This document shows, in pieces, positions 7,487 through 15,488 of a DNA stretch of 64,000 nucleotides (position 1 is its first letter; every line of letters begins with the position of its first letter). A program made the translations under genes and the position numbers. The notes beneath the pieces are model-generated. The model was not told where the DNA came from and made no database searches. It saw only the letters and a list, made by a program, of their open reading frames with translations. The DNA comes from Microbacterium flavum. Lineage in GTDB: Bacteria; Actinomycetota; Actinomycetes; Actinomycetales; Microbacteriaceae. Location: the NCBI RefSeq assembly GCF_018717645.1, contig NZ_JAFLHG010000005.1, forward strand, positions 1 to 64,000, in the 5' to 3' direction.

Positions 7487-8152
7487 ATGGCCGATAACCG
7501 ACCGCGTTTGCTGCTCGCCGAAGACGACCCTCAACTGGGACCCCTCATGGTGAGAGTCCTCGAGGAGGTCTACGACGTGACTCTGTGCGCGGATGGCGCC
7601 GAAGCGCTCACGGCGGCGCAGCAGGGCCTCTTCGACGTGCTGATCATCGACCGTCGCTTGCCTAACATCGACGGCGTTTCGATCGTGGAGTCGTTGCGGC
7701 GCGGAGGGGCGACGACACCGATGCTGATCCTCACTGCGCTCGGGACGGTGCAGGACAAAGTGCGTGGCCTCGATGCCGGTGCGAACGACTACCTGGTGAA
7801 GCCGTTCGAGTTCGAAGAGCTGTTCGCCCGGCTTCGCGCCATCCGCCGCGTCAGTGAGGGTGAGGGCCCGTTCGTGCGCATCGGCACGTGGGAGTTCTAC
7901 CCCGATTCGCGCGCGGTTTACTCGCCTTACGAGGGACGCACCATCCTCACCGAACGCGAATCCGACCTGTTGCGGCTATTCGCTATGCACCCGCAGAAGA
8001 CATTCACGCGCAATGAAGTCCTGCAGGCCGTCTTCGAAGCCACCGACACTCCCGGAACTGTCGACACCTACGTGCACTATCTGCGCCGCAAAACCGATCC
8101 TGAGATCGTCACGACCGTGCGCGGGCGCGGATACCGGCTGGGGTTGCTGTGA
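7487..8152 (+). CDS. OmpR-family response regulator
   Basis: The ATG at 7487 has GGAGG at six-base spacing and begins MADNRPRLLLAEDD. The 221-residue protein has a receiver domain with acidic pocket AEDD, phospho-acceptor Asp55 (LIIDRRLPN), a T in MLILTAL and K in LVKPFE, and then a winged-helix DNA-binding domain ending VTTVRGRGYRLG. Its stop overlaps the histidine kinase start (GTGA). It is the obvious candidate for binding the five tandem boxes between 3.8 and 10 kb, since OmpR-family dimers bind direct repeats with an 11-bp period. Confidence 0.93.
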   Translation: MADNRPRLLLAEDDPQLGPLMVRVLEEVYDVTLCADGAEALTAAQQGLFDVLIIDRRLPNIDGVSIVESLRRGGATTPMLILTALGTVQDKVRGLDAGANDYLVKPFEFEELFARLRAIRRVSEGEGPFVRIGTWEFYPDSRAVYSPYEGRTILTERESDLLRLFAMHPQKTFTRNEVLQAVFEATDTPGTVDTYVHYLRRKTDPEIVTTVRGRGYRLGLL

Positions 8153-9147
8153 GAAAGGCAGCGCATCGCACCGACGCCGACGCACTGTTGGTGCGCCGCA
8201 CCGCGATCCGAGTCGGGTTGTGGATCACTGTCGCCGTCTCCGTCCTCGTCATCGCCGTGATGGTGGCCGCGATCAGCTTCGTGTTCCACCAGATCCCTCT
8301 TACCGCTCTTTTCGACCGGACTCGCCACGAAGAGATGATCGATGTCGGCGGGCTCGACATCATCGTGGGCGGCGTCGCCCTCGGATTTCTCGCCATCATC
8401 CTCGCCGGAACACTCGGTCTCCTCGCCACCCGCCGAGCAGTAGCCCCGCTCGTCGACGCGCTCGGCCGGCAGCGCCGATTTGTAGCCGACGCCTCCCACG
8501 AGCTTCGAACACCACTCGCGATTCTCGACACCCGACTGCAAGTGCTCGAGCGATCGATGCCCGCAGAAGACCCCAATCGAGAACTCGTCGACGAGCTCCG
8601 TGGGGACTCACGCAACCTGATCAACGTGGTGAACGATCTGCTCGACTCCATCGATGTCACATCGAGCGGAGTCGTCGCGTCCGAACCAGTCGCCCCCGTC
8701 ATCGCTGACGCCGCCACCTCGATGCGACTGATGGCGCATGAACGAGGCATCCAGCTCCACGTTGACACCGTTCCCGCCGACCGCAGCGCCGCCATCCCGC
8801 CGACGAGTCTTCACCGAGCTCTCGTCGCGCTAATCGACAACGCCGTGAAGCACTCGCCCGACGGGGGAACAGTGCTGGTCACCACCAGCACGAGTCGGAC
8901 TGACACCTGCATTGCTGTACGCGATCACGGGCCCGGCATTCAAGGGATCGATCCCGAACGCGTCTTCGATCGTTTCGCGCGGTCCTCGCTCGCGGTCGAC
9001 GGCGGGGGCTCCGCGAGTACAGGATTCGGTATCGGACTCAGCCTCGTACAAGACACCGTCGGCCGGTTCGGCGGTACCGTCGAGGTCACCAGCACCTCTG
9101 AGGAGGGAACGACGATCACCATGACGCTCCCGCGCGGCCGCCGATAG
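8149..9147 (+). CDS. Membrane sensor histidine kinase
   Basis: A 332-residue kinase that starts at a GTG overlapping the regulator's stop. It has a first transmembrane helix at residues 22-46, a short extracytoplasmic loop of roughly 20 residues, a second helix near 70-93, then an H-box with His117 (DASHELRTPLA), an N-box (LIDNAVKHS) and G-boxes (DHGPGIQG and GFGIGLSLV). The very short outer loop suggests that it senses through the membrane or its immediate surface, as intramembrane-sensing kinases do. It is the partner of the regulator encoded before it. Confidence 0.92.
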   Translation: MRKAAHRTDADALLVRRTAIRVGLWITVAVSVLVIAVMVAAISFVFHQIPLTALFDRTRHEEMIDVGGLDIIVGGVALGFLAIILAGTLGLLATRRAVAPLVDALGRQRRFVADASHELRTPLAILDTRLQVLERSMPAEDPNRELVDELRGDSRNLINVVNDLLDSIDVTSSGVVASEPVAPVIADAATSMRLMAHERGIQLHVDTVPADRSAAIPPTSLHRALVALIDNAVKHSPDGGTVLVTTSTSRTDTCIAVRDHGPGIQGIDPERVFDRFARSSLAVDGGGSASTGFGIGLSLVQDTVGRFGGTVEVTSTSEEGTTITMTLPRGRR

Positions 9148-9295
9148 CTGCCCCATCGGGTCTTCTCATGAAGGCAGTCGGACCTACGGTCCCACTCTTC
9201 GGTCGCTGCCACGCTCGAGCACGGCCGCCCCGGAATCGTCGAGAATTCCGACGTCGATTACCCCCGACAGCCTGCAGCCTCTCGCCAATGGCTCG

Positions 9296-9913
9296 CTACG
9301 AACCCGACTCCACCCGGGCTGAGCGGCGGCCCCGGCGCGACCCCAGCACCGCAGTCACCGCCACCGGCGCAACAGTGACGACAACGATGCCGAGCATGAT
9401 CCACTCAATGTTCGCCGCCACCCATGGAATCGACCCCAACAAGAATCCCGACAAGCCGAGCACACCAGCCCACACGACTCCGCTGACGATGTTCCACCGT
9501 GTGAAAGCAGCTCGAGTCATCGCCGACATGCCCGCGGCCGGTGCGACGTACGTACGGACGATCGGAACAAACCGAGCCAGCACAATCGCGAATGCGCCCC
9601 ACCGCGCGAAGAATCGCTCGGTTTCGACCAGGTGGCGCCGCTTCAGGACACGCGCATCAGAACGAAACAGCTGACGGCCGTACCGACGTCCCAAAGTGAA
9701 TCCGACCTCACCACCAAGGATCGCCGCTGCGCCCGCCACCCCCGCCACGACGCTCCAATGGACGCCGATCGCCGCGGCGATGATGGCACCCGCGAAGACG
9801 AGGCTGTCGCCCGGGAGAAATGGGAACAGGATCCCGTTCTCGACGAAGACGATCAACGCAATGAGCACGAGCGAGAAGACGCCGAATCCGGCCAGCACAT
9901 GAAACAGATCCAT
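9296..9913 (-). CDS. DedA-family membrane protein
   Basis: A 205-residue multi-span protein with the DedA signatures FLPGDSLVFAGAI, GEVGFTLGRRYG and RFVPIVRTYVAPAAGM, including the conserved Arg and Pro residues needed in this family. Some DedA proteins are now known to return undecaprenyl phosphate to the inner membrane leaflet; others affect proton-motive force and cationic peptide resistance. It converges on the histidine kinase gene, and a tandem CTTCGA/CTTAGA box lies 24-40 bases upstream of its start. Confidence 0.9.
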   Translation of the reverse strand: MDLFHVLAGFGVFSLVLIALIVFVENGILFPFLPGDSLVFAGAIIAAAIGVHWSVVAGVAGAAAILGGEVGFTLGRRYGRQLFRSDARVLKRRHLVETERFFARWGAFAIVLARFVPIVRTYVAPAAGMSAMTRAAFTRWNIVSGVVWAGVLGLSGFLLGSIPWVAANIEWIMLGIVVVTVAPVAVTAVLGSRRGRRSARVESGS

Positions 9914-9936
9914 CTGCGCGAGCTTCCAGCGCGGGC

Positions 9937-9953
9937 TCTAAGAAGCCTCGAAG
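9937..9953 (-). promoter_or_regulatory. Tandem CTTCGA-N5-CTTAGA box upstream of the dedA-type gene
   Basis: On the minus strand CTTCGA (9953-9948) and CTTAGA (9942-9937) are 11 bp apart, one difference from the perfect pair found in front of the DUF347-type gene. The orientation and distance to the start are the same as there. Confidence 0.55.
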
Positions 9954-10039
9954 ATCGACTACTCCGTCGCATCGAGTCCTCCCCGTAGACGACACCGGAC
10001 GATGGTGAGAGACTTCTCTGTTCTGCGCGAGGAGGAAGC

Positions 10040-10432
10040 ATGGACACTGACGGGACAGCGGCCGGGGGCTGGGAGGAAATCATTCGCGGACTGATCGCGC
10101 GGGCGACCGAGACGGCCCCGACCGAGCCCGGCGTGTACCGGATGCCCTGCGGTGAGTGCGTGGTCGACTTCTTCATCACCGCGGAGGGCGAGGAGCACTG
10201 GCTCGTCGCCGGCGACGAGCGCTCCTACACTCGGGAGACCGTCGCGATCGCCCGACACGGAGACCACCCGTGGGAGCGTCTCTACACGCTCGCCGACGCG
10301 GCCGAGGAAATCGCGAGACTCGCCGCTGCGAACGGTGGCGACATCGACCGAATGCTCAAACAGCTGGTCAGAACGGACGACGACCGCGAGGTCGAGCGCA
10401 GGGTTCGTGAGCGCGAGGGGGATGAGCAGTGA
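10040..10432 (+). CDS. Hypothetical protein, 130 residues
   Basis: The ATG at 10040 has an AGGAGG site at good spacing. The protein is acidic and soluble, with no signal or membrane segment; the middle part (GVYRMPCGECVVDFFITAEG) looks like a small beta-rich domain and the C-terminus is a charged helix. No family was recognised. A 20-codon frame (10422-10484) overlaps its stop and may be the remnant of another gene. The metallophosphoesterase gene follows 85 bases downstream on the same strand. Confidence 0.6.
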   Translation: MDTDGTAAGGWEEIIRGLIARATETAPTEPGVYRMPCGECVVDFFITAEGEEHWLVAGDERSYTRETVAIARHGDHPWERLYTLADAAEEIARLAAANGGDIDRMLKQLVRTDDDREVERRVREREGDEQ

Positions 10433-10517
10433 ACCGCTCGAGGATGTTGCGGTGCGCTTCGAGGTCGACCGCGATGAACTCTAAAAGCAGCCGTAACCGC
10501 GAGCGTGGAGAGCAACT

Positions 10518-11303
10518 ATGACCCAGTATCCATGGTTCGACTTCGACCAGATCGACTTCGTCACCTCGGACCAGCATTTCAGTCACGCACGGATCAGCGA
10601 ACTCGCTGAGCGTCCGTTCGCGACCGTGGATGAGATGAACGCGGAGCTTGTGCGACGGTGGAACGAGGTGGTAGAACCGGGCGACACCGTCCTCCATCTC
10701 GGTGATCTCGCCCTCGGGCCGATCGAGGAATCCGTTGGGCTGACCGCCAACCTGAATGGGCGACGATTCCTCGTGCCCGGCAACCATGATCGGGTTTCGC
10801 CGGCGACACAGTCCAAACGCGCAATCGAACGGTTCACGCCGCTGTACGAGGCGGCCGGGTGGAGCATCCTCCCCGAGGTGATTGAGGGCACCCGCCGCGG
10901 ATACCGGATTCTGGCATCCCACTACCCCTACAGCGGCGACTCGCACGGCACCGACCGGCACACGACCCACCGCCCACGCGCGGATGCTGGTGTTCCGGTG
11001 CTGCACGGTCACACGCATGCCCGCGATCACGGCCCGCACGGGCACGAGTTCCACGTCGGCGTCGACGCGCACGACTTCACGCCCATCCGCTTCACCGTCA
11101 TCGACGAATGGGTCCGCAGCCTCCCGGGGATCGAGACGCGCCTGCAGGTCGCGACCCGGGAAGCGCGCACGGTGCTCGCCGATGTCGTCGGCGGCGAGAC
11201 CCCGGGATCGGACGCGCTGTTCTACATGCAGGGATACAACGAGCTCGTCATCGTTCTTGAGGAGCTTCTCGACGCGCTCCCTCCCGACGAGCAGCACGAG
11301 TAG
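10518..11303 (+). CDS. Calcineurin-like metallophosphoesterase
   Basis: A 261-residue soluble protein carrying the metallophosphoesterase motifs in order: TSDQHFSHARI (DxH variant DQH), HLGDLALG (GD), GNHD, and HGHTHARDHG (GHTH). These bind two metals and catalyse phosphoester cleavage; the substrate is unknown. A C-terminal extension of about 80 residues follows the catalytic domain. The 3' end overlaps a small minus-strand gene by 56 bases. It may be cargo of the neighbouring transposon, but the left end of that element was not found. Confidence 0.85.
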   Translation: MTQYPWFDFDQIDFVTSDQHFSHARISELAERPFATVDEMNAELVRRWNEVVEPGDTVLHLGDLALGPIEESVGLTANLNGRRFLVPGNHDRVSPATQSKRAIERFTPLYEAAGWSILPEVIEGTRRGYRILASHYPYSGDSHGTDRHTTHRPRADAGVPVLHGHTHARDHGPHGHEFHVGVDAHDFTPIRFTVIDEWVRSLPGIETRLQVATREARTVLADVVGGETPGSDALFYMQGYNELVIVLEELLDALPPDEQHE

Positions 11304-11703
11304 CCGGGAACAGGTCGCGGTTCGCGTTCGGGCCGGATCGGAGAGTCCGGGTCTCGGTCCGGTAGCGCACCCATCCCTGCCGGCGCCAATGCACCATCAC
11401 GAGGCTCCGGACTGCCCGTGACGACCACGCCTCCTCATGGTCGGCGTAGTCGGGGTCTTGGGTGGCGAGTTCGCTGAACAGCTCGCGGAACGTCGGCGGT
11501 TCGCCGTGCTCACGGGTGTAGTGATGGATGATCTTCACCGCGCGGCGCGCCCACCTCGGAGCGGTCTTCGCTGACGTGAGTTCCATGAACAGCGGCGCCA
11601 GGTGGGGTGCCGACCACGGTTTGTCTGCCCACCCCGAGTTGTTCCACTGCACTGTGCAGTGATGGAGGACCGGATCGCCGTCCTCGGGAGCGTCGGGGCT
11701 CAT
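11248..11703 (-). CDS. Hypothetical protein, 151 residues, last gene of the transposition operon
   Basis: It begins at an ATG that overlaps the preceding 64-residue gene's stop (ATGA). The product is basic and soluble; residues 1-100 contain WxxxxWxAPHLAPLF and a helical segment with AVKIIHHYTREHG and PPTFRELFSEL, which could be a small winged-helix-like fold. No family was recognised. Its 3' end runs 56 bases antisense into the phosphoesterase gene. Its place at the end of the tnsA-tnsB-tniB-tniQ operon suggests an accessory role in the element. Confidence 0.55.
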   Translation of the reverse strand: MSPDAPEDGDPVLHHCTVQWNNSGWADKPWSAPHLAPLFMELTSAKTAPRWARRAVKIIHHYTREHGEPPTFRELFSELATQDPDYADHEEAWSSRAVRSLVMVHWRRQGWVRYRTETRTLRSGPNANRDLFPATRAARREGARREAPQER

Positions 11704-11894
11704 GGCCGCGCCTCGCGGTCGACCGGCATCGCCAGCGGACCAGCGGACGTGGTCGGCGGGGAGCTGAGCTCAATCTGTGACCTGGTGTCCTCCATCACGG
11801 CCATCAGCGCCGCGGTGTACCTCTCGCCGGTCACCTTCATGCGCTCCCGCGTTGCCCGTTGCAGACGACTGGAGGTCCGCTTCTTTCCGGTCAT
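11700..11894 (-). CDS. Small basic protein, 64 residues, in the transposition operon
   Basis: The ATG at 11894 overlaps a TGA that closes the shifted frame of tniQ, and its own stop overlaps the next start, so it is embedded in a tightly coupled operon. The sequence begins MTGKKRTSSRLQRATRERMK and continues with TGERYTAALMAVME. Short proteins of this kind, with a basic amphipathic helix followed by a T-G-x-x-Y-T-x-A-L motif, are common on actinobacterial mobile elements; the role is unknown, DNA binding being a reasonable guess. Confidence 0.6.
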   Translation of the reverse strand: MTGKKRTSSRLQRATRERMKVTGERYTAALMAVMEDTRSQIELSSPPTTSAGPLAMPVDREARP

Positions 11895-14310
11895 AACGCC
11901 TTCTCCTCTTCGGTCGGTGATGTGGTCTGGGCATGAAGGTCAGTGGCGCGGGCGCGGCGGAGCTCGCGAGCGAGCCGTTCGCCGAGGGGGGTGAGGCGCA
12001 TCGGCCTGTTGCGTGCCGCGGGGACGAACAGATCTCCGCCGACGTCGGCGCCGAGGCTGGCGAGCTGGGCGCTCAGTGCGCTCTGCGTCGTTCGGATGGT
12101 CGCCGCGGCGGCGCGGACGTTGTCGTGCTGTGTGGCGGTGAGGAATCGGCGCGCCCGTTCGATCGGGTGCCGGCCGACGAGGGCGCGCTGGAGGAGCCGT
12201 GACTGGCCGGCCAGTGGATGAGGGTGCGGTCGTGTGGGCCGGGTCGCATCGCGATACCTGCCGCGTGGATGCGGTGCGCGATCGTGGGGGCGCTGCAGCC
12301 GACGAGCGCCGCGATCTGTCGCAGCGTCATCCCTTCCTTCTCATACCGCTCGCGTAGCCAATCCTCGTCGATGACGAACGTGATGGGCCGTCCGCGACGG
12401 GGAGTGCTGTTGCCGTCCGCGAGCACACGCGACACCGTCTGCCGCGATACTCCCGCCCGCCGTGCGAGCTCATAGGTGGTCGCACCCTCACCGTGTTGGG
12501 CGATGAGTTCGCGGCGGCGCGATGGTGTGTCGAGTGCGCCACGGACGGGTCTGGCCGTCGCCCACTCACCGACGGTGTTGCTGCGGGCTGCGGCGGGTTC
12601 GATGTGCGTCGACAGCGGGGGCGCCCAGCTGAGCGGCTCGTCGATCCCTCGGCTGAGCAGGAAGGCGCGACCGACTTCGTCCAGCTCACGGCGCACCGAG
12701 TCCGGCATCGTCATCGTGAAGGTCGTCACCGTCCGCGGAGACAGTCCGCCCGCATCCCATCCTTCCGGTGCGAGTCGCATCGAATCGCCTGTGATGGCTC
12801 GGTAGAGGTGGGCGCGCGCATGGCGGTGCCTGGCGCCGGCGCCAGGTTGGACATTCAGTCGGGCGCAGAGCCGCTGCCAGTCCACTTCGGGAAGGAGATC
12901 GGTGCAGTCGAGCCTGCGGCGGCGTGCGTAATCGATCGGCGTCGCGTGCGCGTCGAGGTAGGCGGCGAGGTTGAGGATCGCCGCGAGGGCAGGCGTATCA
13001 GCGCCCGGCCGGCCGAGCTCACGCATCACATGCGTGACCTGACGGATGGGTGCCGTCGAATCCAGGAGGGCGAGGGCCGCGGAGTGGGTCAGGCGCGTGC
13101 CGGTGAACACGACGGCTGCGGCCAGCGCGGACGCGGCGACGTCGCTATTGATGCGGCGTGGGGTGAGCGCGCTCGTCCACTCGTCCCAGAGTTGCGCCGG
13201 CACCTTCCGCGCCCGGTCCTCCGGGTTCACGTCCGAGGCCGGCGCAGCTTGGAGAAACAGCGTCGGACGTCGGATGCGACCGAGGGACGCGGCGATCAGT
13301 CGCTGCAGCTGCGGCGTCTGACCGGTGTACGACGTACTCACGGCGAGCCGCCCCGTTAGCAGTCGAACGGCACGGTCGGAGTCTTCGAGTGCGGCGATCG
13401 CGATCGTCGTGCCGACCGCGCCGCCGGCCGCTGTGGGCGGTCCTGCCCACGTCCACTCATGCTTGTCTCGGGGCACCGCCGCGAGGAGCTCCGTTCCCAG
13501 CTCCGGCATGTCGAGGTCGCCGCCATCGCAGAGCGTAGCTCCTGCGGCGCGGGTGAGGAGGCGGATGTCTTCGAGGACAGTCATCGCGGGTTGCGGGGCG
13601 TCCGCGTAGATCCCAAACCGGCCCTCGCCGGTGGAGAGGATCTGCATCATGCGGCGCTGCGCGTGGAGCGCCGAGCCCGGTGCGGCGATGCGGTCGGGGT
13701 GCGCGGTGAGGTCGCCCCGGCAGCGACTCGCGATCGGCCCAGTCCCGGCACCGGCGACGGGATTGTGGCAGTGCCCGGGATGTGGGATCCCGGCGAGCGG
13801 GTGCCCGGTGTGACGCGGTGGCTTGTGGCACACCGGGCAGTTGTCGGCGAGGATGCGGCGGTGCCGGACGCACGCGAAGGTGAACGGAAACTGCCACGAC
13901 ATCCGCCACCTCCCACCGGAGTCCGCCATGCATTCGGGGCAGTACCGTCCCGCCATCCCGCCGACGGGGCAGCGGAAGCTGATCCTCCCCTGGCGGGTGT
14001 AGCGGATCGCGTGCCGCGCGAACCGCATCCGCGTCATCTCCTGGAACTGCTCCGCCGGGATCCCCGTCGACCGCTCCAGCCGCGACGCCTGCTCATCGGT
14101 GAGCTCAGTCGCCCATTGCGCGGCCATCCACGACGTCGCCGACACCGCCCGGCCGCCCTCCTGCTCCACCAGGCCGAGCGCGCACGCCATCTCCGCGACA
14201 GTCGCGCGGTTCGCGGCCGCCGAAGCCTCCAGCCACGAGTCGAACGGCTCATCCGGCAAGGGGCGGACCCGGAATGGGAGGACACGCACGGTACCGGCCG
14301 TCTCGCTCAT
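11891..14310 (-). pseudogene. tniQ: TniQ-family transposition target-selection protein, apparently frameshifted near the 3' end
   Basis: The start at 14310 overlaps the tniB stop by one base (TGATG). The first frame (14310-12073) has the TniQ zinc-finger region (RYCPECM, FACVRHRRIL, NCPVC) near residues 120-165, then two helix-turn-helix units near the C-terminus (TTYELARRAGVSRQTVSRVL and LRQIAALVGCSAPTIAHRI). After about 12230 this frame becomes Ser/Arg-rich and unlike protein. The -1 frame there reads HPLAGQSRLLQRALVGRHPI and then a LysR-like helix-turn-helix (AAAATIRTTQSALSAQLASL, then FVPAA and LTPLGERLA), and ends at 11891 exactly on the next gene's start. A one-base deletion between about 12200 and 12230, real or from sequencing, explains this. 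An intact product would have about 806 residues. The TniQ family identity is secure; activity is uncertain. Confidence 0.75.
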
Positions 14311-15488
14311 CAGGCCGCCTCCTCGCCGGTCGCTTCGGCGCCGTCGCTCTTCAGGCGGCGCCGGCGCCGCTCGCGGCGTGCCCGATCCTCCCGGTCGTGC
14401 TTGGCCTGCAGCTCGGGGCGCTCCGTTTCGGCTCCCTCGTCGATGCGGATGTCGTCGAGGAGTTGCCGGTCGATCCGCTCGACGCCGGTGCGGATGGCGC
14501 GGGACGCGCCGCGACGGATGAGGTCCATGAGCGATCCGATGTTGCCGGTGGTGCGGGCGAACAGGTACCGCGACATGTCGACGAGCATCCCCTCGTGCGC
14601 GTCGGCGAGCACGAGTGCCTGTTCGATGTGCCAGAGCAGGCTGTCCCACTCCTGACGGGTCTGCTTGGTGCGCAAGCTGTACGGGTCGAGGCTGAGCACG
14701 GTCCAGCGGCGGAACGTCTGCGCCATCGCCGCCTCCTTCCCGGTCGCGCCCTCGCCGACGAGGCCGCGTTCGCGGAGCGCGACACCGGCGAACAGAAATG
14801 TGGCGCTGTACTCGTTGGACAGCCACTTCAGCTGGTTCGCGACCTCGACACCGTCACGGGTGCGCATCTGGATGAAGTGCAGATCGTCGATGATCACCAG
14901 ACGGGTGTCGTGCCGTTCGATGCAGTCCGCGGCCGCCCGCGCCAGATCCCGGCCCGCCATCGAACGGTGCAGGATCCCGGCTGTTGCGGGGTGCGCGTAG
15001 AACCCGAGGATCATCATGTGCAGACCCTTGATCGTAAGGCGCCCGGGGACAGTGATGTGGCAGACCGGGAGGTGGAGAATGTCGCGATCCTCGTCGAGGT
15101 ACTCGCCCGCCTCCGCGATCCGTTGCCGGTGGAAATCGCGCCCGAACGTGTTGACGACCGTCGACTTCCCGAGGGCCGGTGGAGCGTCGAGGGCGGCGGC
15201 GGATTTGACCCGGTCGGAGTCCTGCAGGTTGCTGTCCAGGATGTCCCCCAGTTGCAGGTGCACCCCGTGCACCTGCCGGGTGCGGAGCAGGATGTTCGCG
15301 TGCCACGCCCGACGCTCCGCGTTGTACCGCGCGAACTCGTCCGGGCCGAGCGATCCGAGCTGCTCGGTCGTTAGCAACGCGGGCTTATCGCGCGGGGGAC
15401 GTTCGGCGAAGTCCTTCCATCCCTCGTAGGTCGACAGGCTCCGCTGCCGGCGAGGCGCGTCGTGCTCGCCCGGGACTGTGGCGGTCAT
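14310..15488 (-). CDS. tniB: TniB/TnsC-type AAA+ transposition ATPase
   Basis: A 392-residue AAA+ protein of the TniB/TnsC group, which bridges target-selection protein and transposase. The P-loop is APPALGKST (residues 102-110): the GKST core is intact, but Ala and Pro replace the first Gly and its neighbours. Walker B is RLVIIDDLHF. An N-terminal stretch rich in charged residues and a long basic C-terminal helix flank the ATPase. The start overlaps the tnsB stop by four bases and the stop overlaps the tniQ start. Confidence 0.88.
   Translation of the reverse strand: MTATVPGEHDAPRRQRSLSTYEGWKDFAERPPRDKPALLTTEQLGSLGPDEFARYNAERRAWHANILLRTRQVHGVHLQLGDILDSNLQDSDRVKSAAALDAPPALGKSTVVNTFGRDFHRQRIAEAGEYLDEDRDILHLPVCHITVPGRLTIKGLHMMILGFYAHPATAGILHRSMAGRDLARAAADCIERHDTRLVIIDDLHFIQMRTRDGVEVANQLKWLSNEYSATFLFAGVALRERGLVGEGATGKEAAMAQTFRRWTVLSLDPYSLRTKQTRQEWDSLLWHIEQALVLADAHEGMLVDMSRYLFARTTGNIGSLMDLIRRGASRAIRTGVERIDRQLLDDIRIDEGAETERPELQAKHDREDRARRERRRRRLKSDGAEATGEEAA

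Noticed and set aside
12073..14826. Longer TniQ frame starting at 14826
   Set aside because: The first 170 codons overlap tniB in another frame and are Arg/Pro-rich; the ATG at 14310 overlaps the tniB stop like the other operon junctions.
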